Positions 48,644-55,323 of a stretch of 55,323 bases of DNA are shown piece after piece. Below the pieces are notes generated by a model. That model was given only the letters and a program-made list of their open reading frames with translations. It was not told where the DNA came from and made no database searches. Every line of letters begins with the position of its first letter. Positions within the stretch are counted from its first letter, which is position 1. A program made the position numbers and the translations under genes. Source of the DNA: Candidatus Gastranaerophilales bacterium (GTDB lineage: Bacteria > Cyanobacteriota > Vampirovibrionia > Gastranaerophilales > Gastranaerophilaceae); NCBI GenBank assembly GCA_944325675.1, contig CALVAZ010000049.1:1-55323 (forward strand). Direction: 5' to 3'.

Positions 48644-51031
48644 TTGGAGAATCTGGAAAAAATAAAGCTCGCAATAGATGTTGAAGTAAAACACCGTTAT
48701 ATAGATATACACGGGAAAACCCAGTCATTTTCAGATTTTATAAAAAAAGAAGCTCAAAAAAACTACAAACTTTCAAAAAAAAATCCAAAATGGGCAATTA
48801 TGGCAGAGACTTTTGAACATTACCCATTTGCTTCAGTCCCCGAAAGAAGACGCTCGATTGAACAACTTATAAAGGTAATTAAATCCGAGTTGGCAAAAAA
48901 CAACGAAAAGCCAGTGTCGCAAATCCAAGCCAATGAATTAAAAACTCCAGCAAGCCAAACTGATGTAATGTACATAAAAGGTGTAGGCCCAAAGGTAGCT
49001 TATAAACTTAATAAAATCGGAATATACACCGCGCAAGATTTGATAATGTACTTTCCTAAAAAACATGTAGATTATTCTTCAAGAACATTGATACGAGATT
49101 TAAAAGAAGGAGAAACTACAACAGTTTTTGGATACGTAAAGTCAGTTTCCGCATTCAACTCAAAAAACAATTTATCTGTCATAAAAGTAAAAATTGCAGA
49201 TGAGAGCGGCAGCTTTGAACTGAATTTTTTCCAAGCAAAAAGTAACCGATTCATGCTTGAAAGAATAAAATCACAATTTCCGCATAATGCAGGAATAATG
49301 GTATCAGGCGTTGTAAAAATGAATAACTACAGTCACAAACTTACAATGGACAAACCCACCTATTCCATTATGACAGGCGAGTTCCTTCAAAACTCAAATT
49401 CAAACCTTAATTTAGCAAGAATTGTTCCGATTTATACAGTTTGTGAAGATTTAAACATCAAAACATTACGCAAAGCGATATATAACGCAATCCAGCTTTA
49501 CAAAAACGAGATTTATAATGTAATTCCGGACGAAATTAGAGAAAGATTGGGAATTTTGGACAAAAAAACGGCTGTTGAACAAATACATTTCCCCGAAGAC
49601 TTGGAAATGCTCGAAAGAGCAAGATTCTCGCTTATTTTCGAAGAACTTTTCAGAATGCAGCTCAAACTACTACGGCTACGGGAAAATACAGCAAAAAACA
49701 TGTCCTCAATAGCACTCAATATTAAAAAGGACGGAATAGTCCAAAAATTTATAAAAAGCTTGCCTTTTGAATTAACAAAAGGACAAAAGGATGCCGTAAA
49801 CGAAATACTTAACGACCTTCATTCAGAAGCACCAATGCAAAGACTTCTTCAAGGAGATGTCGGAAGCGGCAAAACCGTAGTAGCTACAATTATGCTGCTT
49901 GCTGCAATAGAAAACGGCTATCAAGGTGCAATAATGGCTCCAACAGAGATTTTAGCGCAACAACATTATAACAATATGATTCAATGGTTGACACCTCTTG
50001 GCCTAAGCGTAGGATTGTTTTTGGGAAGCCAAGGCAAAAAAGTTAGGACACAATTTGAAACGGCACTAAGAAATGGGCAAATGAATATAGCCGTAGGAAC
50101 ACATGCCTTAATTCAAGACAATATTGAATTTGCAAACTTAGGCGCCATTGTTGTCGACGAGCAACATAGATTCGGAGTAAAACAGCGTAATGTTTTAAAG
50201 AAAAAATCCCAAAATCCGCAAATTTTAACCATGACAGCAACACCTATTCCAAGGACATTAGCTCTAACCGTTCACGGCGATTTAGATTTAACCATCATAA
50301 ACGAACTGCCCAAGGGTCGGCTGCCTATAAAAACATCACTTACAAGCTCTCACAGAGGTGTTTGGGAGCTCGTAAGACGCGAACTTAACTACGGAAGACA
50401 AGCATACATTGTATATCCTTTGATAGAAGAAAGTGAAACATTATCTGCAAAAGCAGCTACTATTGAAGCTGAAAAGCTTCAATCGGAAATTTTTCCCGAT
50501 TTTAAAGTCGGACTTTTACACGGAAAATTAAAAAATGATGAAAAAGAAAAAGTCATGCAAGACTTCAAAAACGGCAAATATGATATTCTTGTGTCAACCA
50601 CAGTCGTAGAAGTCGGTGTTGATGTTCCAAATGCAACTGTAATGATAATAGAAAATGCGGAAAGATTCGGACTTTCACAACTGCACCAATTAAGAGGCCG
50701 CGTCGGCAGAAGCAGCTTACAATCATATTGCATTCTTGTCAGCGCGAGCCGAACACAAGAAACACGTGAACGTCTGAATATAATGACTCAAACAAATGAT
50801 GGTTTTGTCATTGCTGAAAAGGATTTGCAGCTTAGAGGACCAGGTGAATTTTTAGGAACAAGACAAAGCGGTTTGCCTGATCTAATAATTTCAGATATAT
50901 TACGTGATGCAAAAATTTTAGAACTTGCAAGAAACGAAGCCATTGAATTTTTAAGAGGAAATAATATTGAGGATTACCCCGAGCTTAATAAAGCAACCTC
51001 GCTTGAAATGTTTACCGGGTTAGATATATAG
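48644..51031 (+). CDS. recG: ATP-dependent DNA helicase RecG with cyanobacterial-type N-extension
   Basis: RecG remodels stalled replication forks and Holliday junctions. After about 100 extra N-terminal residues comes the wedge/OB domain (MYIKGVGPKVAYKLNKIGIY, GYVKSV), then helicase motifs: LLQGDVGSGKT (Walker A), IVVDEQHRFGV (DExH box), MTATPIPRTLAL and QLRGRVGRS. The C-terminal block reads DLQLRGPGEFLGTRQSG. At 795 residues it is longer than the usual 690 or so. Such extension is known in cyanobacterial RecG and supports the host guess. The TTG start directly abuts the cyclase stop (TAATTG). Confidence 0.96.
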   Translation: MENLEKIKLAIDVEVKHRYIDIHGKTQSFSDFIKKEAQKNYKLSKKNPKWAIMAETFEHYPFASVPERRRSIEQLIKVIKSELAKNNEKPVSQIQANELKTPASQTDVMYIKGVGPKVAYKLNKIGIYTAQDLIMYFPKKHVDYSSRTLIRDLKEGETTTVFGYVKSVSAFNSKNNLSVIKVKIADESGSFELNFFQAKSNRFMLERIKSQFPHNAGIMVSGVVKMNNYSHKLTMDKPTYSIMTGEFLQNSNSNLNLARIVPIYTVCEDLNIKTLRKAIYNAIQLYKNEIYNVIPDEIRERLGILDKKTAVEQIHFPEDLEMLERARFSLIFEELFRMQLKLLRLRENTAKNMSSIALNIKKDGIVQKFIKSLPFELTKGQKDAVNEILNDLHSEAPMQRLLQGDVGSGKTVVATIMLLAAIENGYQGAIMAPTEILAQQHYNNMIQWLTPLGLSVGLFLGSQGKKVRTQFETALRNGQMNIAVGTHALIQDNIEFANLGAIVVDEQHRFGVKQRNVLKKKSQNPQILTMTATPIPRTLALTVHGDLDLTIINELPKGRLPIKTSLTSSHRGVWELVRRELNYGRQAYIVYPLIEESETLSAKAATIEAEKLQSEIFPDFKVGLLHGKLKNDEKEKVMQDFKNGKYDILVSTTVVEVGVDVPNATVMIIENAERFGLSQLHQLRGRVGRSSLQSYCILVSASRTQETRERLNIMTQTNDGFVIAEKDLQLRGPGEFLGTRQSGLPDLIISDILRDAKILELARNEAIEFLRGNNIEDYPELNKATSLEMFTGLDI

Positions 51032-51082
51032 GTCTTTTGGGCATATTAGAAATACAAAAGGAAACTACAAATATTAAGAATT

Positions 51083-51145
51083 ATTACAAAAAATACCCCC
51101 ATTTTAGCAATTATATAATTTATATATACTTTTTATATATAAGTC
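51083..51145 (+). promoter_or_regulatory. AT-rich promoter of the first Gly-rich paralogue
   Basis: CAATTATATAAT, one T, then TATATATACTTT and TATATATAAGT precede the ATG at 51166. Nearly the same string occurs before the paralogue at 52227. ATTACAAAA (about 51084-51092) may be a weak form of the TGTAACAAA box, at a similar distance. Confidence 0.45.
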
Positions 51146-51165
51146 TAAATACGGGAGAATAATAT

Positions 51166-52131
51166 ATGCCTATAAGACATGTAATGACCTTTCAATCAAG
51201 AAGACCACAAGTGGCTGTATTTAATAGAACAACCATAATAAATCAGCCAAGCTGCGGCCGTGTTGGAAACGGTGCATTTTGGGGTGGATTTTTAGGTGGA
51301 TTATTTTCTGGTATCGGTAATATTTTTATGAGCACAAGAACCCTTAATTTGGGTGGTCAAAATCCATATGCATATTTAAATAACAACCTAGGACAAGGGC
51401 AAGCACCCGCACAAGCACAAAATAATAAGGATTTAGAAGTATTACAAAAGTTTTATGGAGACAACTACATAATAGAACAAACTAGTGGAAAATTTTATGC
51501 AAAACCAAAGAATGGCGGCACAATTATAGAAGGTAACGATTTCAACGAAATGCTTGAAAAATTATCAAAACCAAGTGAACCGAAACTGGAACAACAAAAA
51601 AAGGTTGAAGAAGTTGCAGCAACAAAAGCAGCTCAAAAACCTGAAGGTGCAGGAGGGAGTGATCCTGCAGATGAATATAAAATAACAGAACTACCTGGAA
51701 ACAAAACATATAAAGTACAAAATGGTAACACCTGGTATGGTATTGTGACAGCAAAATATGATATTCCACAAGGTGTTAATGTAAAAGACGTTGCATACGC
51801 CCTTGCTGCAGCAAACTCAGGTGCTGAAGGCGCTGAAGGAATGCGGCTTGCAAAACAAGGTGTATACTTTAAAGTTGGAGATAATATACAACTACCTGAC
51901 AAGTTAATTGTAAACGGACAAGAAATTTCATTAAAATCTGATTACGAAAATCATGATGTAGCACAACAAAAATATGATTTCGTAAAAGCAACAAACTGGG
52001 CTGTAACTGTAACTCAAGTTGGTTCAAAATGGCAACTACACAAAAACGATGAACTACAAGGTACATATAATACAAAGGCTGAAGCTGAGTCCGCACAAAA
52101 AGCGCTCATGCAATCCGCCGCAGATGAATAA
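51166..52131 (+). CDS. Gly-rich paralogue A with LysM-like C-terminal part
   Basis: This 321-residue protein and the next one (52227) share the same N-terminal plan. After a basic stretch comes a short Asn/Ile strand, a glycine-zipper segment (GNGAFWGGFLGGLFSG), AYLNNN and a conserved module of about 45 residues (DLEVLQKFYGDNYIIEQ, GKFYAK, IEGNDFNEML). After a linker, the C-terminal part YKVQNGNTWYGIV with YFKVGDNIQLP looks like a LysM repeat, which binds peptidoglycan. There is no signal peptide. GGGAG precedes the ATG. A wall-attached role is inferred. Confidence 0.65.
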   Translation: MPIRHVMTFQSRRPQVAVFNRTTIINQPSCGRVGNGAFWGGFLGGLFSGIGNIFMSTRTLNLGGQNPYAYLNNNLGQGQAPAQAQNNKDLEVLQKFYGDNYIIEQTSGKFYAKPKNGGTIIEGNDFNEMLEKLSKPSEPKLEQQKKVEEVAATKAAQKPEGAGGSDPADEYKITELPGNKTYKVQNGNTWYGIVTAKYDIPQGVNVKDVAYALAAANSGAEGAEGMRLAKQGVYFKVGDNIQLPDKLIVNGQEISLKSDYENHDVAQQKYDFVKATNWAVTVTQVGSKWQLHKNDELQGTYNTKAEAESAQKALMQSAADE

Positions 52132-52145
52132 TTTGTAAACTTATA

Positions 52146-52204
52146 TTAACTTTATTTAAAATAACAGCAATTATATAATCTATATATACTTTATATATAT
52201 AAGT
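52146..52204 (+). promoter_or_regulatory. AT-rich promoter of the second Gly-rich paralogue
   Basis: CAATTATATAAT, one C, then TATATATACTTTATATATATAAGT is nearly identical to the string before 51166. The upstream ATTAAC (52145-52150) is a doubtful relative of the TGTAAC box. GAGAGG follows before the ATG at 52227. Confidence 0.45.
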
Positions 52205-52226
52205 AAAACTATAGAGAGGTATAAAA

Positions 52227-53666
52227 ATGGTACACAGGATATACAGACCATGGATGAGTTCACAGAGACCAATTCTCATGAACCGAAACATTATAATCGA
52301 CCAACGGTCACATTGCCATCACACTGGTAATGGTGGTTTTTGGGGCGCATTTTTAGGTGGTTTCCTCGGTGGTGGATTGCTTAACTCTGGTTTTTTGGGA
52401 AATATATTCGGCATTGGCACCGGAATGGGTGGTATGCAGGGTGGTCTGTACGGAGGTGGGGCATATCCTTCAACAATACCAGGAGCAACGAACAGTTACG
52501 GATATCTTAATCAAAATGCAGGAAGCGCACCAGCAACACAAAGCACCACGAAGGATCTTAGTGTTTTACAGAAATTCTACGGTGACAGTTACATTATAGA
52601 AGAACTAGATGGCAAATTTTACGCAAAAGACAAAGACGGTAACAGCGTTATAGAAGGCAACGATTTTCAAGACATGCTCGATAAGTTGGGAGGGAAGGAA
52701 CCTGCAAGTGAGAATCCCGAAACACAGAATCTGAACGAAATAAAACAAGCAGCACAACGTCAAGGACAGTTGATCAAAGCAAAAGAAGAAGCACAAAAAT
52801 TCATGACAACTAAAGGTGTCATAGCCTCTGGCGCAAAGATAAGCGTAATTGAAGATGGAGAAAATTTTGCCCAATATAAATTAACGTTAAAAGATGGCAC
52901 AACAAAAATAGTACGAGATATACCTACTGCGTACAAAGAACTGGGAATAGACCCCGCGAATGCAGATAATACACCTGAAATTGAAACTGAGCCACCTAAA
53001 GCAGAAACGCCTGCGACAGCAACACCTGCAGCAACAGCGCATGCTGCTACTAAACCTAAAACTTCATTTAAAGGTTGGGAAAGAATAGCAACAAGCGATA
53101 GAAATGAAACAGTCGGATATGGCGGTAACTACCAAATAGATGGCAAGGCACAAGCATATAATCCAAATGACATTGAAAACGCTAAATCCGCACAAGAAGT
53201 TGCCAGATACATGCTTTTAACAGAAATGGGCCTGCCTGCACCAATAGATGCAAGCGAAGATTTGATTAATGAAATCATACAACATAACCCTAGCGTATTT
53301 AATAAAGACGGTTCTGTAAAAGAAAATGCTGATTGGACGAAACTTGATTTACCAACTGCTGAATACCTTAAACAAAAAGGTTATCCTATAAAAGAAAAAG
53401 CAACTTCAAATACAAATTCAGCACAACTATCAGAAGATGCACAAAAGTGGAACGCCGCCCACCCTGACAAGCAAGTAACTATTGGTGAAGATGGGAAGTA
53501 CCAAACTAAAGTTAAAACTCGAACCGGGATTTACACTGTTAAAGCTGATTCATTTGCCGAATTGCAAAAAGCTGCCGAAGCGAGAGTAAACCGCGAAAAC
53601 ACAAGGCAGTTCAATACTGGCATGAGTTCTTACACACAGCTAGGAAGCTACATGCAAATACATTAA
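52227..53666 (+). CDS. Gly-rich paralogue B, 479 residues
   Basis: The protein repeats the plan of paralogue A: GNGGFWGAFLGGFLGGGLL (glycine zipper), a longer Gly-rich run, SYGYLNQNAG and the shared module DLSVLQKFYGDSYIIEELDG with GKFYAK and IEGNDFQDMLDKL. The remainder differs: a Pro/Ala/Thr linker (near residues 250-275) and then two related stretches, one at KGWERIATSDRNETVGYGG and one ending in YTVKADSFAELQKAAEA. No LysM is obvious. There is no signal peptide. The second gene of a tandem duplication, it has its own copy of the promoter, so the pair are probably co-regulated. The function is unknown. Confidence 0.65.
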   Translation: MVHRIYRPWMSSQRPILMNRNIIIDQRSHCHHTGNGGFWGAFLGGFLGGGLLNSGFLGNIFGIGTGMGGMQGGLYGGGAYPSTIPGATNSYGYLNQNAGSAPATQSTTKDLSVLQKFYGDSYIIEELDGKFYAKDKDGNSVIEGNDFQDMLDKLGGKEPASENPETQNLNEIKQAAQRQGQLIKAKEEAQKFMTTKGVIASGAKISVIEDGENFAQYKLTLKDGTTKIVRDIPTAYKELGIDPANADNTPEIETEPPKAETPATATPAATAHAATKPKTSFKGWERIATSDRNETVGYGGNYQIDGKAQAYNPNDIENAKSAQEVARYMLLTEMGLPAPIDASEDLINEIIQHNPSVFNKDGSVKENADWTKLDLPTAEYLKQKGYPIKEKATSNTNSAQLSEDAQKWNAAHPDKQVTIGEDGKYQTKVKTRTGIYTVKADSFAELQKAAEARVNRENTRQFNTGMSSYTQLGSYMQIH

Positions 53667-53717
53667 CAATTTAAAAATACTTTGAATTAAACACATTGTG
53701 CAGAATAAATTCAAAAC

Positions 53718-53746
53718 TTTACAAACAAGCAAAGAACCTGTATAAT
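53718..53746 (+). promoter_or_regulatory. Promoter of rpiB, inside the preceding terminator hairpin
   Basis: TTTACA (53718-53723), 17 nt and TATAAT (53741-53746) form a good sigma-70-type promoter. The -10 spans the loop side of the hairpin at 53731-53761. Transcription would start near 53753. Confidence 0.6.
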
Positions 53747-53761
53747 AAACACAGGTTCTTT
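53731..53761 (+). terminator. Terminator of paralogue B
   Basis: AAAGAACCTGT and ACAGGTTCTTT form an 11-bp stem with a 9-nt loop, followed by GCTTTTG. It lies about 65 nt past the stop. Confidence 0.75.
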
Positions 53762-53802
53762 GCTTTTGTAGCAAAGGTAGTTTTCAAAGAAAAGGAGTTA
53801 AT

Positions 53803-54240
53803 ATGGACCATTTAAAGGTAGCGATCGGAAGTGACCACGGCGGTTTTAAGTACAAACAAAAAATCATTGAATATTTACAAGCAAGAAATATTGAATATAC
53901 CGATGTAGGAACATACAAAATGGAAGCTTGCGATTACCCTGAATACGCACGGAAAGTAGCGGAACTTGTTGTTTCCGGCCAAGTTGACAGAGGCATTTTG
54001 GTTTGCGGAACAGGTATTGGTATGTCAGTAACTGCTAACAAAATCAGAGGCATCCGTGCTGCACTTTGCGGTGACACATATTCAGCCAGAGTGTCAAGAG
54101 CACACAACAACGCAAACATTCTTTGCTTAGGGGAACGTGTAATAGGTGAACACTTAGCTTTAGATATCGTAGATGTTTGGTTAAAAACAGGGTTTGAAGG
54201 CGGTAGACACAAACGCAGAGTGGATATGATTGAGGGCTAA
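53803..54240 (+). CDS. rpiB: Ribose-5-phosphate isomerase B
   Basis: The 145-residue enzyme interconverts ribose-5-phosphate and ribulose-5-phosphate in the pentose phosphate pathway. IGSDHGGFKYKQKIIEYL, YTDVGTYKMEACDYPEYA, LVCGTGIGMSVTANK (active-site Cys) and RAHNNANILCLGERV are all conserved. AAAGGAG precedes the ATG. The next gene starts 1 bp after the stop, so the pair are co-transcribed. Confidence 0.96.
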   Translation: MDHLKVAIGSDHGGFKYKQKIIEYLQARNIEYTDVGTYKMEACDYPEYARKVAELVVSGQVDRGILVCGTGIGMSVTANKIRGIRAALCGDTYSARVSRAHNNANILCLGERVIGEHLALDIVDVWLKTGFEGGRHKRRVDMIEG

Positions 54241-54241
54241 G

Positions 54242-54634
54242 ATGACTGAATTAGATTCTCAAAAACTTGCCTGTGTTATAGCCAGAATATTGGACGATAA
54301 ATTAGCAAGTAACATTTCTATCCTAAACATAAGTAACGTATCTTCTTTGGGGGATTACTTTGTAATTGCCTCAGCTGATTCACCAACTCAGGTAAAATCA
54401 CTTATGATGAGTGTCAAAGAGATGGTTAAAAAGCATTTTGAGCGCTTACCCATAAGAACAGAAAACGACCTTAAAAACAGATGGAATTTGCTGGATTACG
54501 GAGATGTAATTGTCCATATATTACACAAGGATGAGCGTGAAACTTATGCAATAGAAAAATTCTGGAGCCACGCATTTAGTATTGCTGAAGAAACATGGAA
54601 AGAACTTTCAAAAGAATACAGTGAATATAAATAA
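54242..54634 (+). CDS. rsfS: Ribosome silencing factor RsfS
   Basis: The 130-residue protein binds L14 on the 50S subunit and blocks subunit joining in poor conditions. ILNISNVSSLGDYFVIASA, WNLLDYGDVIVHILHKDERE and YAIEKFWSHA are typical of the Iojap/RsfS family. The ATG at 54242 lies 1 bp after the rpiB stop with GAGGG as ribosome site. A TPR protein gene follows. Confidence 0.95.
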   Translation: MTELDSQKLACVIARILDDKLASNISILNISNVSSLGDYFVIASADSPTQVKSLMMSVKEMVKKHFERLPIRTENDLKNRWNLLDYGDVIVHILHKDERETYAIEKFWSHAFSIAEETWKELSKEYSEYK

Positions 54635-54707
54635 CACAAGACATAGCCTGTGTCTTAACTTTTCTATACAATTTTACAAAACAAGTTAAATAGGATAAAA
54701 TGAAAGC

Positions 54708-55323
54708 ATGGATAAATTAGAACTTGATAAACAAATTAATGAAGCCATTATGGAAATGGCAAAAGACCCTAAAAATGCTGAAGGGTATCATAAACTTGCA
54801 AATTTGTATATGGAGCAGGAAAATTATGACAAGGTAATGTCTGTATTAGAAAGCCTGCTTGAGATACACCCTGATGATATTCAAGCGCTTGTCGGTATGG
54901 GCACTATGTGGTTCTATGAAAAAGATTTTAGAAAATCTCTTTCATATTATAACAAGGCTCTTGAGATTAATCCGAAAAATTTCCTGATATACTTTAATAT
55001 CGGGAATGTTTTCGCGGAATGGAAGAATTTTCCTAAAGCACTTTTTTACTATAATCGTGCAATAGATTTGAATTCAACAAATCCTGAAATTTATAACGCT
55101 ATAGCTCTTTTATATGCCGACTTTGAAGATTATGTTGAATCAAAAGCATATTACGAAAAAGCTCTTTCGCTTGATCCGGAAAATCTTACGGCATTAATTG
55201 ATATGGGTAATGTTTGTTTCAAACTTTACGATTATGAAACAGCTCTGGATTTATACAAACGTGTATTTGTCTTGAATCCTGACAATAAAGTGGTTGCTAT
55301 ATGCATCGGTAACACTTTGACAT
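54708..55323 (+). CDS. TPR-repeat protein, 3' end beyond the window
   Basis: The frame reads MDKLELDKQINEAIMEMAKD and stays open to the window edge (205 codons seen). At least five 34-residue tetratricopeptide repeats are visible, with the usual A/Y/G positions (GYHKLANLYMEQENYDKV, IYFNIGNVFAEWKNFPKAL, IYNAIALLYADFEDYVESK, ALIDMGNVCFKLYDYETAL). TPR proteins bring other proteins together. No signal peptide is present. An upstream ATG at 54700 is closed by a stop, so 54708 is the start. The total length and partner cannot be judged. Confidence 0.9.
   Translation, partial: MDKLELDKQINEAIMEMAKDPKNAEGYHKLANLYMEQENYDKVMSVLESLLEIHPDDIQALVGMGTMWFYEKDFRKSLSYYNKALEINPKNFLIYFNIGNVFAEWKNFPKALFYYNRAIDLNSTNPEIYNAIALLYADFEDYVESKAYYEKALSLDPENLTALIDMGNVCFKLYDYETALDLYKRVFVLNPDNKVVAICIGNTLT

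Noticed and set aside
54638-54660. Terminator after rsfS
   Set aside because: AAGACA/TGTCTT gives only a 6-bp AT-rich stem without a clear T-run.
1-55323. CRISPR arrays, insertion sequences, prophage or rRNA genes
   Set aside because: No regular direct repeats, transposase, integrase or phage structural genes and no rRNA were seen on either strand.

Overview
The window is a 55 kb AT-rich, gene-dense bacterial chromosome segment. The best guess for its host is an uncultured gut Melainabacterium (Cyanobacteriota; Vampirovibrionia, Gastranaerophilales). This is inferred from several traits: low GC; a RecG with the roughly 100-residue N-terminal extension typical of cyanobacterial RecG; a CsaB-type pyruvyl transferase; a large-type SRP RNA; anaerobe-type oxygen defence (two-iron superoxide reductase plus ferritin, CoA-disulfide reductase, short-form ThiC); and lineage-specific proteins whose N-termini carry an 'NFQGR / PFKGK / NTNFRS' signature. 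No phage, transposon, CRISPR array or photosynthesis gene is visible.

Layout. 1-7.7 kb: the start of a MGMAASQAR-family gene, a short glucan phosphorylase, a HExxH protein, a PLP lyase, a vWA protein, a PLD-like protein and a YdjC/HpnK deacetylase. 7.7-15.1 kb: a polyprenyl-phosphate-type glycosyltransferase, the SRP RNA gene, superoxide reductase-ferritin, a hybrid histidine kinase-response regulator pair with a secreted protein, a GIY-YIG protein and a Gly/Cys-rich small protein. 15.3-24 kb: an AMIN-like protein, WecB, a glutaredoxin followed by a divergent hybrid-cluster-like protein, S12-S7, LeuD, an unusual histidine phosphatase, a radical SAM protein and an AI-2E permease. 24-35.3 kb: a coiled-coil protein, ferredoxin, ThrB, a MnmC-like methyltransferase with a FAD enzyme, CoA-disulfide reductase, a small ORF behind a hairpin, an EF-hand protein, ThiC, a lone ABC permease, phosphohexomutase and two tandem lineage-specific paralogues. 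35.5-38.3 kb: S5-L30-L15-SecY. 38.5-44 kb: a PilZ protein, an Orn/Lys/Arg-decarboxylase-like enzyme, a 648-residue MGMAASQAR protein, a HEAT-repeat protein, a patatin and tRNA-Leu(UAA). 44-51 kb: CsaB-KDG kinase-KDPG aldolase, diverging from CHASE2-adenylate cyclase and RecG. 51-55.3 kb: two paralogous Gly-rich proteins, RpiB-RsfS and a TPR protein that runs off the end.

The most interesting signal is regulatory. The two MGMAASQAR genes (minus strand at 27; plus strand at 40244) share a promoter module with nearly fixed geometry: a TGTAAC box, 26-27 nt, a TAAAGA -35, 11-12 nt, a GCCG -10, 36-39 nt, then ATG. The -35/-10 pair resembles sigma-28 (FliA/SigD) promoters. The same TGTAAC(A)AA box lies 71-84 nt ahead of three other lineage-specific genes (24057, 15106, 30400) that have a TATATAT core promoter. 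A related core precedes the paralogues at 51166 and 52227. I propose a regulon of lineage-specific, probably exported or structural proteins. The promoter elements are seen in the sequence; the function is inference.

Other points of note are enzymes with altered key residues (a phosphorylase lacking the PLP lysine, a histidine phosphatase with CHG instead of RHG, a degenerate hybrid-cluster protein), split ribosomal-protein operons, an SRP RNA with a GAAA tetraloop, and several genes predicted to give leaderless mRNAs.
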